Origin: Streptomyces phaeochromogenes
GTDB taxonomy: Bacteria; Actinomycetota; Actinomycetes; Streptomycetales; Streptomycetaceae
Length of the DNA stretch: 49,005 bases
Assembly: GCF_001418655.1 (NCBI RefSeq)
Contig: NZ_LIQZ01000406.1
Coordinates: 1 to 49,005 of the forward strand
Reading direction: 5' to 3'
This document shows positions 21,280 to 28,782 of the stretch, piece after piece. The translations under genes and the position numbers were made by a program. Position 1 is the first letter of the stretch; each line of letters begins with the position of its first letter. Under the pieces are notes generated by a model. It worked only from the letters and a program-made list of their open reading frames with translations, did not search any database and had not been told where the DNA came from.

Positions 21280-21416
21280 ACCAGAACTCTAACGATCGAT
21301 GAGCACGATAGGAACTGATCCTGCGGAATTGTCCCTTCACGATCATGAGAGGGGTGGGCGGTTCGCACTTGTGTGCGACGTTCGTCGTTGTTTCTCTTTC
21401 ACGCCCCACCAACGAG
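21280..21416. promoter_or_regulatory. Upstream region of the ABC-3C-like cassette
   Basis: 137 bp without a convincing gene. On the minus strand GGACAA and TATCGT, 17 bp apart (about 21311-21339), make a weak promoter candidate for the cassette. The palindrome ATCGAT lies beside the start. No recognised operator or riboswitch was found. Confidence 0.3.
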
Positions 21417-21448
21417 AAGCCCCCCAGCCAATCAAGGCTGGGGGGCTT
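21417..21448. terminator. Strong bidirectional terminator at the right end of the element
   Basis: A perfect 13-bp stem (21417-21429 with 21436-21448) with loop AATCAA starts with AA and ends with TT(T). It isolates the cassette promoter from transcription entering from the monooxygenase side across attR. Confidence 0.8.
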
Positions 21449-21490
21449 TGCCATAAGGACTCACATCATCGGCGGCAGTCACTCACAGCG

Positions 21491-21509
21491 GGGCCGTCTG
21501 TGGGCCGTC
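21491..21509. repeat. Candidate integrase arm site, right
   Basis: An exact 19-bp copy of the left site at 4535-4553, with two GGGCCGT units, 62 bp from the right core repeat. After excision the two sites would flank the attP core in direct orientation, the arrangement used by lambda-type integrases. Confidence 0.65.
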
Positions 21510-21570
21510 CGAGGCCAGCCGACAACGGCCAACAACGACCAATGACGACTGCCGGACCGCTGGTCAGAAC

Positions 21571-21629
21571 CCCGTCAGGCTCCGGCGACCGAGGCCAGGT
21601 AGGCGCCGGTCTTCTCCGGCTCATAGAAG
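21571..21629. repeat. attR: right attachment repeat at the monooxygenase 3' end
   Basis: A 31-bp perfect copy of 4408-4438 at 21571-21601, with similarity continuing to 21629. It contains the TGA stop (21575-21577) and the last codons of the intact monooxygenase gene, so the open reading frame is unchanged whatever the exact crossover point inside the identical core. Confidence 0.9.
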
Positions 21630-22828
21630 AAGTTCTCGAAGTCCGACGGGTCGTTGAAGCCGTTCGCGAAGCGGTTGGCGACCGGGGGGAGTTGGCCCGC
21701 CGCGCCGATCAGGTTCAGGATGTGCTCCGGCGGGGGGCCGAGCATCGCGTTCGTCCACTTGGTGACGTGCTGGGCCGTGTCCCAGTACCGCTCGAAGGTG
21801 TCCCGCATCCACGTCTCGTCGAACTCCTTCTCGCCGTGCGAGAGGATCGAGTCGAGGTACGAAGCGGCGCACTTCGAGGCCGAGTTGGAGCCCTGGCCGG
21901 TGATCGGGTCGTTGGCGACGACCACGTCTCCGACGCCGAGGACCAGGCCGCCGCCGGGCAGCCGGCCGACGGGGTTGCGGACCGTGGGCGCGTAGCGGCC
22001 GGACAACGTGCCGCCGGCGTCGGTGAGTTCGACCTTGGTGGCCCGCGCGTACTCCCACGGCGTGAACCGCTCCATGAGTTCCAGGGTCAGGGAGAGGTGT
22101 TCCGCCGGGTCCTTGACGCCCTGGAAGGCGTCCAGCGGGCCGCCGGGTATGCCCTCCCAGAAGAGGATGTCCGCCCGGCCGGAGGTGGTGAGGGTGGGCA
22201 TGACGAAGAGTTCGCCCACGCCCGGGACGAGGTTGCAGCGGACCGCGTCGTAGTCCGGGTGCTCCGGGCGCGGGCCCAGGCCGTGGACGTACGCGACGGC
22301 CAGCGCGCGCTGCGGCTCCGTGTACGGGGAGCGGGAGGCGTCGCGGCCGAACATCGACACCAGCTCGCCCTTACCGGCCGAGACGAGGACCAGGTCGTAC
22401 GTACGCGAGAAGTAGTCGAGGTCGCCGACCGCCGCGCCGTGGATGACCAGTTGGCCGCCGCGCTGGGCGAACGTCTCCATCCAGCCGGCCATCTTGACGC
22501 GCTGGTCGACGGACTGCGCGTACCCGTCGAGCTTGCCGACCCAGTCGATCACGCGCTGGGTCGGGCCGGGGTCGTGCGAGCCGGGGGCGGCGACCGAGAC
22601 GCCGAGTCCTTCGATCTTCGGGGCCTGGGACTCCCAGAAGTTCACCTGGAGATCGCGCTCGTGCTGCAACGCCGTGTGGAACATGCACTGCGTCGACATG
22701 ACGCGACCGGTACGGATCTCGTCCGCCGTCCGGTTGGACATCAGGGTGACCTCGTACCCGTTCGACTGGAGTCCGAGGGCGAGCTGGAGTCCGGACTGGC
22801 CGGCTCCGACGACGAGTATCTTCCGCAT
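21575..22828 (-). CDS. FAD-dependent monooxygenase of the styrene-monooxygenase family, element target gene
   Basis: A 417-residue flavoprotein. The Rossmann dinucleotide motif is GAGQSGLQLALGL (8-20), with a second FAD motif in LVLGVGDVVVANDPITGQGSN. The overall layout resembles StyA-type two-component monooxygenases, which epoxidise or hydroxylate using FADH2 supplied by a separate reductase; no reductase gene is in the window. It follows cvnD by 58 bp on the same strand, so it is the last gene of a conservon operon and may carry out its output or be redox-controlled by it. The last 17 codons and stop form the element's attachment site. Integration leaves the protein unchanged but replaces its original downstream DNA. 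Confidence 0.87.
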   Translation of the reverse strand: MRKILVVGAGQSGLQLALGLQSNGYEVTLMSNRTADEIRTGRVMSTQCMFHTALQHERDLQVNFWESQAPKIEGLGVSVAAPGSHDPGPTQRVIDWVGKLDGYAQSVDQRVKMAGWMETFAQRGGQLVIHGAAVGDLDYFSRTYDLVLVSAGKGELVSMFGRDASRSPYTEPQRALAVAYVHGLGPRPEHPDYDAVRCNLVPGVGELFVMPTLTTSGRADILFWEGIPGGPLDAFQGVKDPAEHLSLTLELMERFTPWEYARATKVELTDAGGTLSGRYAPTVRNPVGRLPGGGLVLGVGDVVVANDPITGQGSNSASKCAASYLDSILSHGEKEFDETWMRDTFERYWDTAQHVTKWTNAMLGPPPEHILNLIGAAGQLPPVANRFANGFNDPSDFENFFYEPEKTGAYLASVAGA

Positions 22829-22851
22829 GCCTGTCCTTCTCTGCGTACGTC

Positions 22852-22895
22852 TTGTTCCGGTGTCTTGATCCGGTTGTTCCGGCGTCTTATTCCGG
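22852..22895. repeat. 22-bp tandem duplication at the cvnD stop
   Basis: Two copies of a 22-bp unit (22852-22873 and 22874-22895), differing at a few bases, span the end of cvnD and the gap before the monooxygenase gene. The cvnD stop lies in the second copy. It looks like a recent small duplication that may have changed the gene end. Confidence 0.55.
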
Positions 22896-23549
22896 GCTGA
22901 CTTCGAGTGCGTGGCCGACGAGGGCCAGCAGGGTCTCGATCGCCGAGAACCTGCTGCGCGCGTCCATGATCATGACAGGTATGTGCGGAGGGATCGTGAG
23001 TGCCTCGCGTACGTCCTCCGGCTCGTACTTCTCGCTGCCGTCGAAGTGGTTGACGGCGACGACGTACGGCAGGCCGCAGCTCTCGAAGTAGTCGAGCGCC
23101 GGGAAGCAGTCCCTCAGGCGGCGCGTGTCGGCGAGGACCACCGCGCCGATCGCCCCGCGCACCAGGTCGTCCCACATGAACCAGAACCGCTGCTGCCCCG
23201 GCGTGCCGAACAGGTACAGGACCAGGTCGTCGTCGAGCGTGATGCGGCCGAAGTCCATGGCCACGGTGGTGGTCAGCTTCTCCGGGGTCGAGCTGAGGTC
23301 GTCGGTGTCCTCGCTCGCCTCGGTCATCAGCGCCTCCGTCTGGAGAGGCGTGATCTCCGAGACGGCGGTGACGAGGGTGGTCTTGCCGACGCCGAAGCCG
23401 CCGGCCACCACTATCTTCGTGGCGATCGGGGCGCGCGTACGGTCCTTCTGCCAGGCCTTCAACTCATCGTCGGACTCTATGAGTTGGGGAGGCCCGGGGT
23501 ATCGCGAGGCATCTGCGACGCGTGAGGCGTCAGAGACGACGGAGTCCAC
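22887..23549 (-). CDS. cvnD: Conservon GTPase-like protein CvnD
   Basis: A 220-residue Ras-like small GTPase/ATP-GTP-binding protein. Walker A is GGFGVGKTT (50-58), the switch region TTTVAMDFGRITL, then LYLFGTPGQQRFWFMWDDL as the G3 segment, and VAVNHFDG in place of the usual NKxD. In conservons CvnD works with a sensor kinase-like CvnA, a roadblock protein CvnB and CvnC in a membrane-associated complex that affects development and antibiotic production. It starts with GTG and overlaps cvnC by 20 bp. The monooxygenase gene follows, separated by a duplicated 22-bp unit. Confidence 0.93.
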   Translation of the reverse strand: MDSVVSDASRVADASRYPGPPQLIESDDELKAWQKDRTRAPIATKIVVAGGFGVGKTTLVTAVSEITPLQTEALMTEASEDTDDLSSTPEKLTTTVAMDFGRITLDDDLVLYLFGTPGQQRFWFMWDDLVRGAIGAVVLADTRRLRDCFPALDYFESCGLPYVVAVNHFDGSEKYEPEDVREALTIPPHIPVMIMDARSRFSAIETLLALVGHALEVSPE

Positions 23550-23940
23550 TCAGCACCCTTTCCAGCAGAGCGCGGTCCGGCTGTCCCGGGCCGTGACCTG
23601 TTCCGTACACACGGATCTTTCCCTGGTCCGCCAGGTCGCTGAGGAGCACCCGGACCACACCGAGCGGCATCTTCAGCAGGGCGGCGACCTCGGCCACCGT
23701 GCGCATCCGGCGGCAGAGTTCGACGATGGCCCGCATCTCGGGCATCACCCGGGTGGAGAGTGAACCATTCTCCAGTTCCGGGCGCTCCGGCGATCCTTCG
23801 AGGGCCGCCACGAACGTCTCGACGAGCAGGACGTGCCCGAAGCGCGTACGGCCGCCGGTCAGCGAGTACGGGCGTACGCGGGCGGGTTTGCGGTCGCCGC
23901 CGCGGACCGGGAGTCGGGGCGTGCCGCTCACGTCGTTCAC
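23530..23940 (-). CDS. cvnC: Conservon protein CvnC (DUF742)
   Basis: A 136-residue DUF742 protein. The conserved core is RVRPYSLTGGRTRFGHVLLVETFV (21-44), and the second half, LCRRMRTVAEVAALLKMPLGVVRVLLSDLADQGKIRVYG, is a winged helix-turn-helix-like unit. In conservons CvnC binds the other Cvn proteins; whether it binds DNA is unclear. It starts with GTG overlapping cvnB by 4 bp and overlaps cvnD by 20 bp, so the set is translated as one coupled unit. Confidence 0.93.
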   Translation of the reverse strand: MNDVSGTPRLPVRGGDRKPARVRPYSLTGGRTRFGHVLLVETFVAALEGSPERPELENGSLSTRVMPEMRAIVELCRRMRTVAEVAALLKMPLGVVRVLLSDLADQGKIRVYGTGHGPGQPDRALLERVLSGLRRL

Positions 23941-24437
23941 TTGGCCGCCTCCATCGTCGTGGCCTCGATCGACTGCCGCAGTTCGCTGCGGAGTTCGGGG
24001 GTCATGACGTGTCCGGCGCGGCCCACGAAGAGCGCCATGTGGTACGCGACGACGCTCATGTCGCAGTCCGGGGCTCCGTGCACACCGAGCAGCGAGCCGT
24101 CGCTGATCGACATGACGAACAGGCCGCCGTCGTCCATCGCGACCATGGTCTGCTTGACGCCTCCACCGTCCATCAGCTTGGCGGCGCCGATGGCGAGGCT
24201 GCCGATGCCGGACACGATGGTGGCCAGGTCCGCCGCCGAGCCCTTGGGGCTCGTGCGCCTCTCCGTGGTGCGACGCGCCTCGGCGTTTCTCCCGGGGTCG
24301 GAGGAGAGCAGCAACAGGCCGTCGGAGGAGACCACCGCGACCGACAGGAGCCCCGGCACCTCCTCGACGAGGTTCGTCAGCAGCCAGTGCAGATTGCGGG
24401 CTTCACTGCTCAGTCCGAAGGTACTGGGCGCGATCAA
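23937..24437 (-). CDS. cvnB: Conservon roadblock/LC7 protein CvnB
   Basis: A 166-residue roadblock/LC7-domain protein, the class that controls small GTPases (here CvnD). Typical segments are LHWLLTNLVEEVPGLLSVAVVSSDGLLLLSS, LATIVSGIGSLAIGAAKLM and LFVMSISDGSLLGVHGAPDCDMSVVAYHM. The start is a TTG at 24437 overlapping the cvnA stop as TTGA. No other upstream start fits and the protein then begins as family members do, so translation depends on coupling to cvnA. The insertion DPGRNAEARRTTERRTSPKG makes it longer than many CvnB proteins. Confidence 0.92.
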   Translation of the reverse strand: MIAPSTFGLSSEARNLHWLLTNLVEEVPGLLSVAVVSSDGLLLLSSDPGRNAEARRTTERRTSPKGSAADLATIVSGIGSLAIGAAKLMDGGGVKQTMVAMDDGGLFVMSISDGSLLGVHGAPDCDMSVVAYHMALFVGRAGHVMTPELRSELRQSIEATTMEAAK

Positions 24438-27364
24438 CTGCTTGCCTCCTCGACTGTGTCCCCCTTGGTTTCTACGGCATGTGCGGCGGGCTGCTGCAGC
24501 CCCGACGTCTGTTCGGCGATCTCCGCTTCGACGTCACGGCGGCCGTGGTTCGCGCCCCGGTGGAATCCGCCGAGCCTGCGGCGCAGGGCCTCGGCGTCCA
24601 CGGACGCGTTGCGCGGCCTCGCCGCCGGGGCGGGCGCGGAGATCCTGGGGGTCCGCTTGGGCAGCCCCTTGTCGGTGACCGGCTCGTCCGGTTCCTGCGG
24701 TCCGTACGATTCCTGCGGTGCCTGCGCTGTCTGCGGTTCGTACGCCGGCTGCGGCTGGTTCGGCGCGTCCGGGACGCGCTCGTGGGCGTCCGGGCCGATG
24801 GCGTACGGGTCGGCGCTCGTCTGGGCCGGGAGCGTGATGGGCGGAGTGGCGGCCTCGGGTTCGCGCGCCTCGGCTTCGGCGGGCTCGGAGGTTTCAGCGG
24901 GCTCGGAGAGGTCCTCGGCCGGGGGGACCGGTGCCATGAGCACCATGGTCGTCTCGGGGCCGGTGGCGACGGGCTCGGTCGTGTCCGCGGACCGGGCGGG
25001 CGGGGAGGACTGCTCGTCCTCGGCGCCGCCCTGCGGGCTCGCGTCCTCGTGGGCTTCGTCGCCTGTGTCGCCGGCGTCCCGCAGCGACTCCTCCGCCGCC
25101 GCGATCAGCGGGTCACGGTCCGAACGGGCGTACAGGACATTGGAGTTGACCTCGGCGTCCGCGCCCGGGAGGGAGAGCGCGGGGGCGCCGCCGGCCGTGC
25201 GGGCGGTGGTCGCCGAGGGGACGGCGACGGCGGGCGCGGCGGCGAGCAGGGACTTGGGCAGGACGACGACCGCCGTGATGCCGCCCTGCTTCTGCTCGCG
25301 CAACTGCACCCGTACGCCGTGCCGGTGGGCGAGCCGGGCCACCACGTACAGGCCGAGCCCGAGTCCTTCGCCGCTCTCCTGGTCGTACGCGTCCTCGGGG
25401 TCGAAGTCCGCGAGGCGGGCGTTGAGCTGGGTGAGCCGGTCACCGGTCATGCCGATGCCCTCGTCCTGGACGGAGAGCATGACCTCGCCGCTCTCCAGGA
25501 GCCAGCCGGAGACCTCGACGGGCACGTCGGGCGGCGAGAACGACGAGGCGTTCTCCAGGAGTTCGGCCACCAGGTGGCTGATGTCGTCCGCGGCGAACCC
25601 GGCGAGGTGCGCATGCGGCGGCAGCGCGGCGATCCGCACCCGCTCGTAGCGCTCGATCTCGCTGACGGCGGCGCGTACGACGTCGACGAGCGGGACCGGG
25701 CCGGGGTGCTGGTGGCCGTGGTCGGCGCCCGCGAGGACCAGCAGGTTCTCGCTGTGGCGGCGCATGACGGTGGCGAAGTGGTCGAGCCTGAAGAGGGTGG
25801 CGAGGCGGTCGGGGTCCTGCTCGCGCTCCTCCAGGCCCTCGATGACACCGAGTTGGCGCTCGACGAGCCCGAGGGTGCGCAGGGCGAGGTTGACGAAGGT
25901 GCCGTGGATGCTGCTGCGGACCTGCTCCAAGTGGGCCACGGAGTCCGCGAGTTCGGAGCGGAGCCGGTCGCGCTCGTCGGCCATCTTCTGGCGCTTGCCG
26001 ATGAGGTGCTTGCGGTCGTCCTCCAGGGTCGACATCCGCTCGTGCGCCGCGAGGGCGTGCGCGTGGAGCGCGTTGACGGAGCGTACGACCTGGGCGAACT
26101 CGTCGTTGCGGCCGGTGAACCTGACCGGTTCCTCGGCGGCCGGTTCGGCGGCGAGGCGGGCCGAGCCGCGGCGCAGGACGGAGAGCGGCCGGGTGAGCGA
26201 GCGGGCCATGCCCGTGGCGACGCCGACGGCGAGCAGCATCAGGGCACCCAGGATCGCGATCCGGATCTCCAGCGCGGTGACGTCGTCGTCCCTCAACTGG
26301 GCGAGTTCCTTGGCCCGTTGGGTGTTGAGGGATGCCTCGACGCCGCGCATCTGCTCGACGCGGGCGGAGAGCGCGGCGTCCAGCTTCTTGGTGTCGGTGC
26401 CGAGTTGGGAGTCGGAGAGGGTGGGCCGGGTCGCCAGGCTCGCGAGGTACTTGTCGGCGGTGTTGACCTCGGCGCCGGTCACCGTGGAGTCGTACGAGGC
26501 GCGGTCGGTCTTCGGCGCGGTCTCGCGGAAGCCGGCGATCGCCGCCTGCTCACGGACGTTGGCCTGCATGGCGGCGGCCGTGAGCGCGTTGCGCTGCTTG
26601 GTGTCCGCGGCCGTCGACGTGGTGCTCGTCGTGGGCAGGCCCGTGATCGGGTCGGTGCCGGTCTGTGTGGAGGTGGGGACGTTCAGGGCCGCGAGGAGGA
26701 GGCCGCGGGTCGCGGCGGCCTGCTGGACCGCGGTGTCGAGGTCGGCGAGGGAGTGCGCGCCGGCGCCCGCGCGGGGCGGGAGCTGCTCGGCCAGTTCCTC
26801 GGCGAGGCCGTGGAGTTCGGTGAGGGCGGCGGAGTACGCCTGATGCGCTTCGAGAGCGGTGTTCTTGCCGGTGAGCGCGGCTCGGCGCACGGTGGCGATG
26901 TCGTCGAGCGTCTCGCGGAACGCCGCGGGGGCGTCGGCCTCGACGGCTGCCGCGCGGAGTTCGTCGACCTGCCGGTCGACGCGGGCGCTGCGGCTCTCGG
27001 AGGGGCCCTTGCCGTCGGGGCGGCCGGCCGCGATGTAGGAGGTGACCTCGTCGCGCTCGTCGGAGAGCGAGTGGGCGAGGGCCAGCGCGTCCTGGGTGCG
27101 CCCGGCGAGCGTCACCAGGTTCTGCGAGTCGTTCAGCTCGCTCGACGCGGCGATCACGGACGGGGTACCGGCTCCGGCGATCGCGGCGGCCACGACGGCG
27201 ACGGCGATGATCAGCCGACTGCGTACGTGCGCGGGGCGACCGCGCCCCGCGGGGTCCGGGATGTTCTGTGCGGTAGGCGAGTTCGGCGTGTGCCCGGAGG
27301 CTTCACCCGAGGCCGACTGCCTGCCTTTGCGCCGAGGCCGCATTTTCTGCACCGGTGCTCGCAT
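24434..27364 (-). CDS. cvnA: Conservon sensor histidine-kinase-like protein CvnA
   Basis: A 976-residue membrane sensor. After a basic start come a membrane segment (LIIAVAVVAAAIAGAGTP), a large extracytoplasmic nitrate/nitrite-sensing-type helical domain (LAHSLSDERDEVTSYIAAG and on), a second membrane segment (ILGALMLLAVGVATGMA), HAMP, a dimer helix, and a HATPase_c domain with ELLENASSFSPP (N box), DEGIGM and GEGLGLGLYVVARLAHRHGV. No normal phosphoacceptor H-box is seen, as is common in CvnA. The last 350 residues are Pro/Glu/Thr-rich and disordered. The start at 27364 was preferred over 27343 because a GGGGA precedes it; the longer frame beyond it has no support. Confidence 0.9.
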   Translation of the reverse strand: MRAPVQKMRPRRKGRQSASGEASGHTPNSPTAQNIPDPAGRGRPAHVRSRLIIAVAVVAAAIAGAGTPSVIAASSELNDSQNLVTLAGRTQDALALAHSLSDERDEVTSYIAAGRPDGKGPSESRSARVDRQVDELRAAAVEADAPAAFRETLDDIATVRRAALTGKNTALEAHQAYSAALTELHGLAEELAEQLPPRAGAGAHSLADLDTAVQQAAATRGLLLAALNVPTSTQTGTDPITGLPTTSTTSTAADTKQRNALTAAAMQANVREQAAIAGFRETAPKTDRASYDSTVTGAEVNTADKYLASLATRPTLSDSQLGTDTKKLDAALSARVEQMRGVEASLNTQRAKELAQLRDDDVTALEIRIAILGALMLLAVGVATGMARSLTRPLSVLRRGSARLAAEPAAEEPVRFTGRNDEFAQVVRSVNALHAHALAAHERMSTLEDDRKHLIGKRQKMADERDRLRSELADSVAHLEQVRSSIHGTFVNLALRTLGLVERQLGVIEGLEEREQDPDRLATLFRLDHFATVMRRHSENLLVLAGADHGHQHPGPVPLVDVVRAAVSEIERYERVRIAALPPHAHLAGFAADDISHLVAELLENASSFSPPDVPVEVSGWLLESGEVMLSVQDEGIGMTGDRLTQLNARLADFDPEDAYDQESGEGLGLGLYVVARLAHRHGVRVQLREQKQGGITAVVVLPKSLLAAAPAVAVPSATTARTAGGAPALSLPGADAEVNSNVLYARSDRDPLIAAAEESLRDAGDTGDEAHEDASPQGGAEDEQSSPPARSADTTEPVATGPETTMVLMAPVPPAEDLSEPAETSEPAEAEAREPEAATPPITLPAQTSADPYAIGPDAHERVPDAPNQPQPAYEPQTAQAPQESYGPQEPDEPVTDKGLPKRTPRISAPAPAARPRNASVDAEALRRRLGGFHRGANHGRRDVEAEIAEQTSGLQQPAAHAVETKGDTVEEASS

Positions 27365-27720
27365 TCTTGACTCGTGTCCCCATGGGCCCGGGTGACTGCC
27401 CGTCAACTCGCGTGTCGTCCCGGTACGGCTCCCGACCCTCCCAGTGCCGGTGGGCAGTGGTCGCGCATCGCCTGACCCGCCACACGAAGGAGTGAACATC
27501 CCCGAGGAGCGGACCGGCAAGTTCCCGTGGCGCGTGCGACACCCTTGCGCGGCGGGCCGGTTGGACGTCCACAGCGACCGATGGCAGGATGCGCCACCAC
27601 GCTTCATCGGAGTCGGTGATTCCACCTCAAAACAGGCGCCTGACCTGCCCGTCAGGGGCAGTTCGATGACGGTTGCCAGCCTTTGGCGAAGCTTGTGAAG
27701 GCCTCGTGCAGACTGGCCGA
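27365..27720. other. Intergenic region between cvnA and the PP2C-like gene
   Basis: 356 bp of divergent upstream DNA. It must hold the conservon promoter (leftward) and the PP2C promoter (rightward). A short inverted repeat CTGCCC-GTCA-GGGGCAG lies near 27646-27662. I see no confident sigma-factor consensus and no small gene with coding character. Confidence 0.4.
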
Positions 27721-28506
27721 ATGCGCTCGGAACTGATCTCGGTCGCCGGTGACCCGGCCCGCCCCGACGAGGACTACGCGTCGCTCGGACTTCCCGCCTC
27801 CGGACAGGGCGGTTCGCTCGTCGTCCTGGACGGTGTGACGCCACCGGCCACCGACTACGCCTGTCTGCATTCCGTCCCTTGGTTCACGGCCCGTCTCGGC
27901 GGATCCCTGCACGAACTGTCCGTTTCACGGCGAGATCTGACGCTGCCTGAGGTACTCGCGCAAGCCATCCTGCGTACCGCCGACGCCCATCGAGCCACCT
28001 GTGACCTTTCTCACCCACGCACCCCACAGGCAACCGTCGTCCTGGCCCGCTGGTCCCCGGAATCCGTCGAGTACCTGGTCCTCTCGGACTCGGCCCTCCT
28101 CGTGGAATCCCCCGCCGGCGAGGTCACCCCGCTCCTCGACGACCGCCTCTCCCGGGTCCCCCGCGCCACCCTGACCTCCCACACCGCCACGGACGCCACC
28201 CTCCGCAACAAGGAGGGCGGCTTCTTCACGGCAGCGGCGGATCCCTCGGTCGCGGCCCGAGCGGTGACGGGCACGCTCCCGCGCTCCGACGTCCGAGCCC
28301 TGGCCGCCCTCACGGACGGCGCGACCCGCTGGACGGACAAGTTCCACGAGGGCGACTGGACGGACCTGTTCGCCCTGATCCGCAAGGAGGGCGGCCAGTC
28401 CCTGATCGACCGCGTACGGGCACTGGAGGTGGCGGATACGGAGCGCGTATTCCTGCGCCGCTCGAAGCGGCACGACGACGCGACGGTGGCGTACGTGGAG
28501 TTGTAG
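27721..28506 (+). CDS. PP2C-like protein phosphatase domain protein
   Basis: A 261-residue single-domain protein of the PP2C type. Metal-binding and structural motifs are seen in order: GDPARPDEDYASLGL (first Asp pair), LVVLDGVTPP (DG motif), VEYLVLSDSALLV, LAALTDGATRW (TDG), and RHDDATVAYVEL (terminal DD). This suggests a Mn/Mg-dependent serine/threonine phosphatase acting in the cytoplasm; no receiver, PAS or membrane domain is attached. The ATG at 27721 begins the fold, and an upstream in-frame ATG at 27673 was rejected. It lies alone between divergent cvnA and a repeat region; the substrate is unknown. Confidence 0.82.
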   Translation: MRSELISVAGDPARPDEDYASLGLPASGQGGSLVVLDGVTPPATDYACLHSVPWFTARLGGSLHELSVSRRDLTLPEVLAQAILRTADAHRATCDLSHPRTPQATVVLARWSPESVEYLVLSDSALLVESPAGEVTPLLDDRLSRVPRATLTSHTATDATLRNKEGGFFTAAADPSVAARAVTGTLPRSDVRALAALTDGATRWTDKFHEGDWTDLFALIRKEGGQSLIDRVRALEVADTERVFLRRSKRHDDATVAYVEL

Positions 28507-28530
28507 ACCGACCGAGGGTGGGCCGCGCGG

Positions 28531-28672
28531 GGTGCCGGTCGATCGGCAGTGGTCTGCGCGGGGTGCCGGTCGATCGGCAGTGGTCTGCGCGAGGTGCCGG
28601 CCGATCGGCAGTGGTCTGCGCGAGGTGCCGGCCGATCGGCAGTGGTCTGCGCGAGGTGCCGGCCGATCGGGG
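28531..28672. repeat. 31-bp tandem repeat, about 4.6 copies
   Basis: Copies begin at 28531, 28562, 28593, 28624 and 28655 (last partial). Each starts GGTGCCGG and contains CCGATCGG or a one-base variant. The first two copies share one variant (GGTCGATC) and the last three another (GGCCGATC), showing stepwise duplication. It follows the PP2C gene stop by 24 bp. There are no spacers, so it is not CRISPR. Confidence 0.9.
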
Positions 28673-28704
28673 CTGCCCCTTCAGGCTCACGGCGACCAGG
28701 GCAC

Positions 28705-28732
28705 GCCCCTTTAGGGGCGCGGGGAACTGCGC
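28705..28732. repeat. Dispersed Streptomyces intergenic repeat (REP-like)
   Basis: The hairpin GCCCCT-TT-AGGGGC (28705-28718) runs into CGCGGGGAACTGCGC, which matches a very common intergenic repeat of Streptomyces genomes as I remember it. It lies next to the 31-bp tandem array and before the end of the MarR gene, where it may also act as a terminator. Confidence 0.7.
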
Positions 28733-28782
28733 ACAGCCACAGCAGGCCCGCAGCCAGCGAACACCCCCGGGAGGAACCCCAT

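Larger units (their letters stand above)
4408..21601. mobile_element. Actinobacterial integrative and conjugative element (AICE), about 17.2 kb
   Basis: The element is bounded by a 31-bp perfect direct repeat (4408-4438 and 21571-21601). It contains every module expected of an AICE: tyrosine integrase and excisionase, an autonomous replication set based on a primase-polymerase, an FtsK/TraB-type DNA translocase for transfer of double-stranded DNA, spread proteins, and a GntR repressor of the KorSA type. The gene content is intact with no visible frameshift, so the element may still be mobile. The cargo is a YdcF-type gene, two small unknown genes and an ABC-3C-like cassette at the right end. 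Insertion is in the 3' end of a flavin monooxygenase gene instead of a tRNA. Confidence 0.93.

Noticed and set aside
24479..27370. Long plus-strand open frame opposite cvnA (963 codons)
   Set aside because: It shows the same antisense artefact, low complexity and no motif, while cvnA has the HAMP and HATPase_c motifs.
28531..28672. CRISPR array
   Set aside because: Units are contiguous 31-bp tandem copies with no unique spacers, and no cas genes are nearby.
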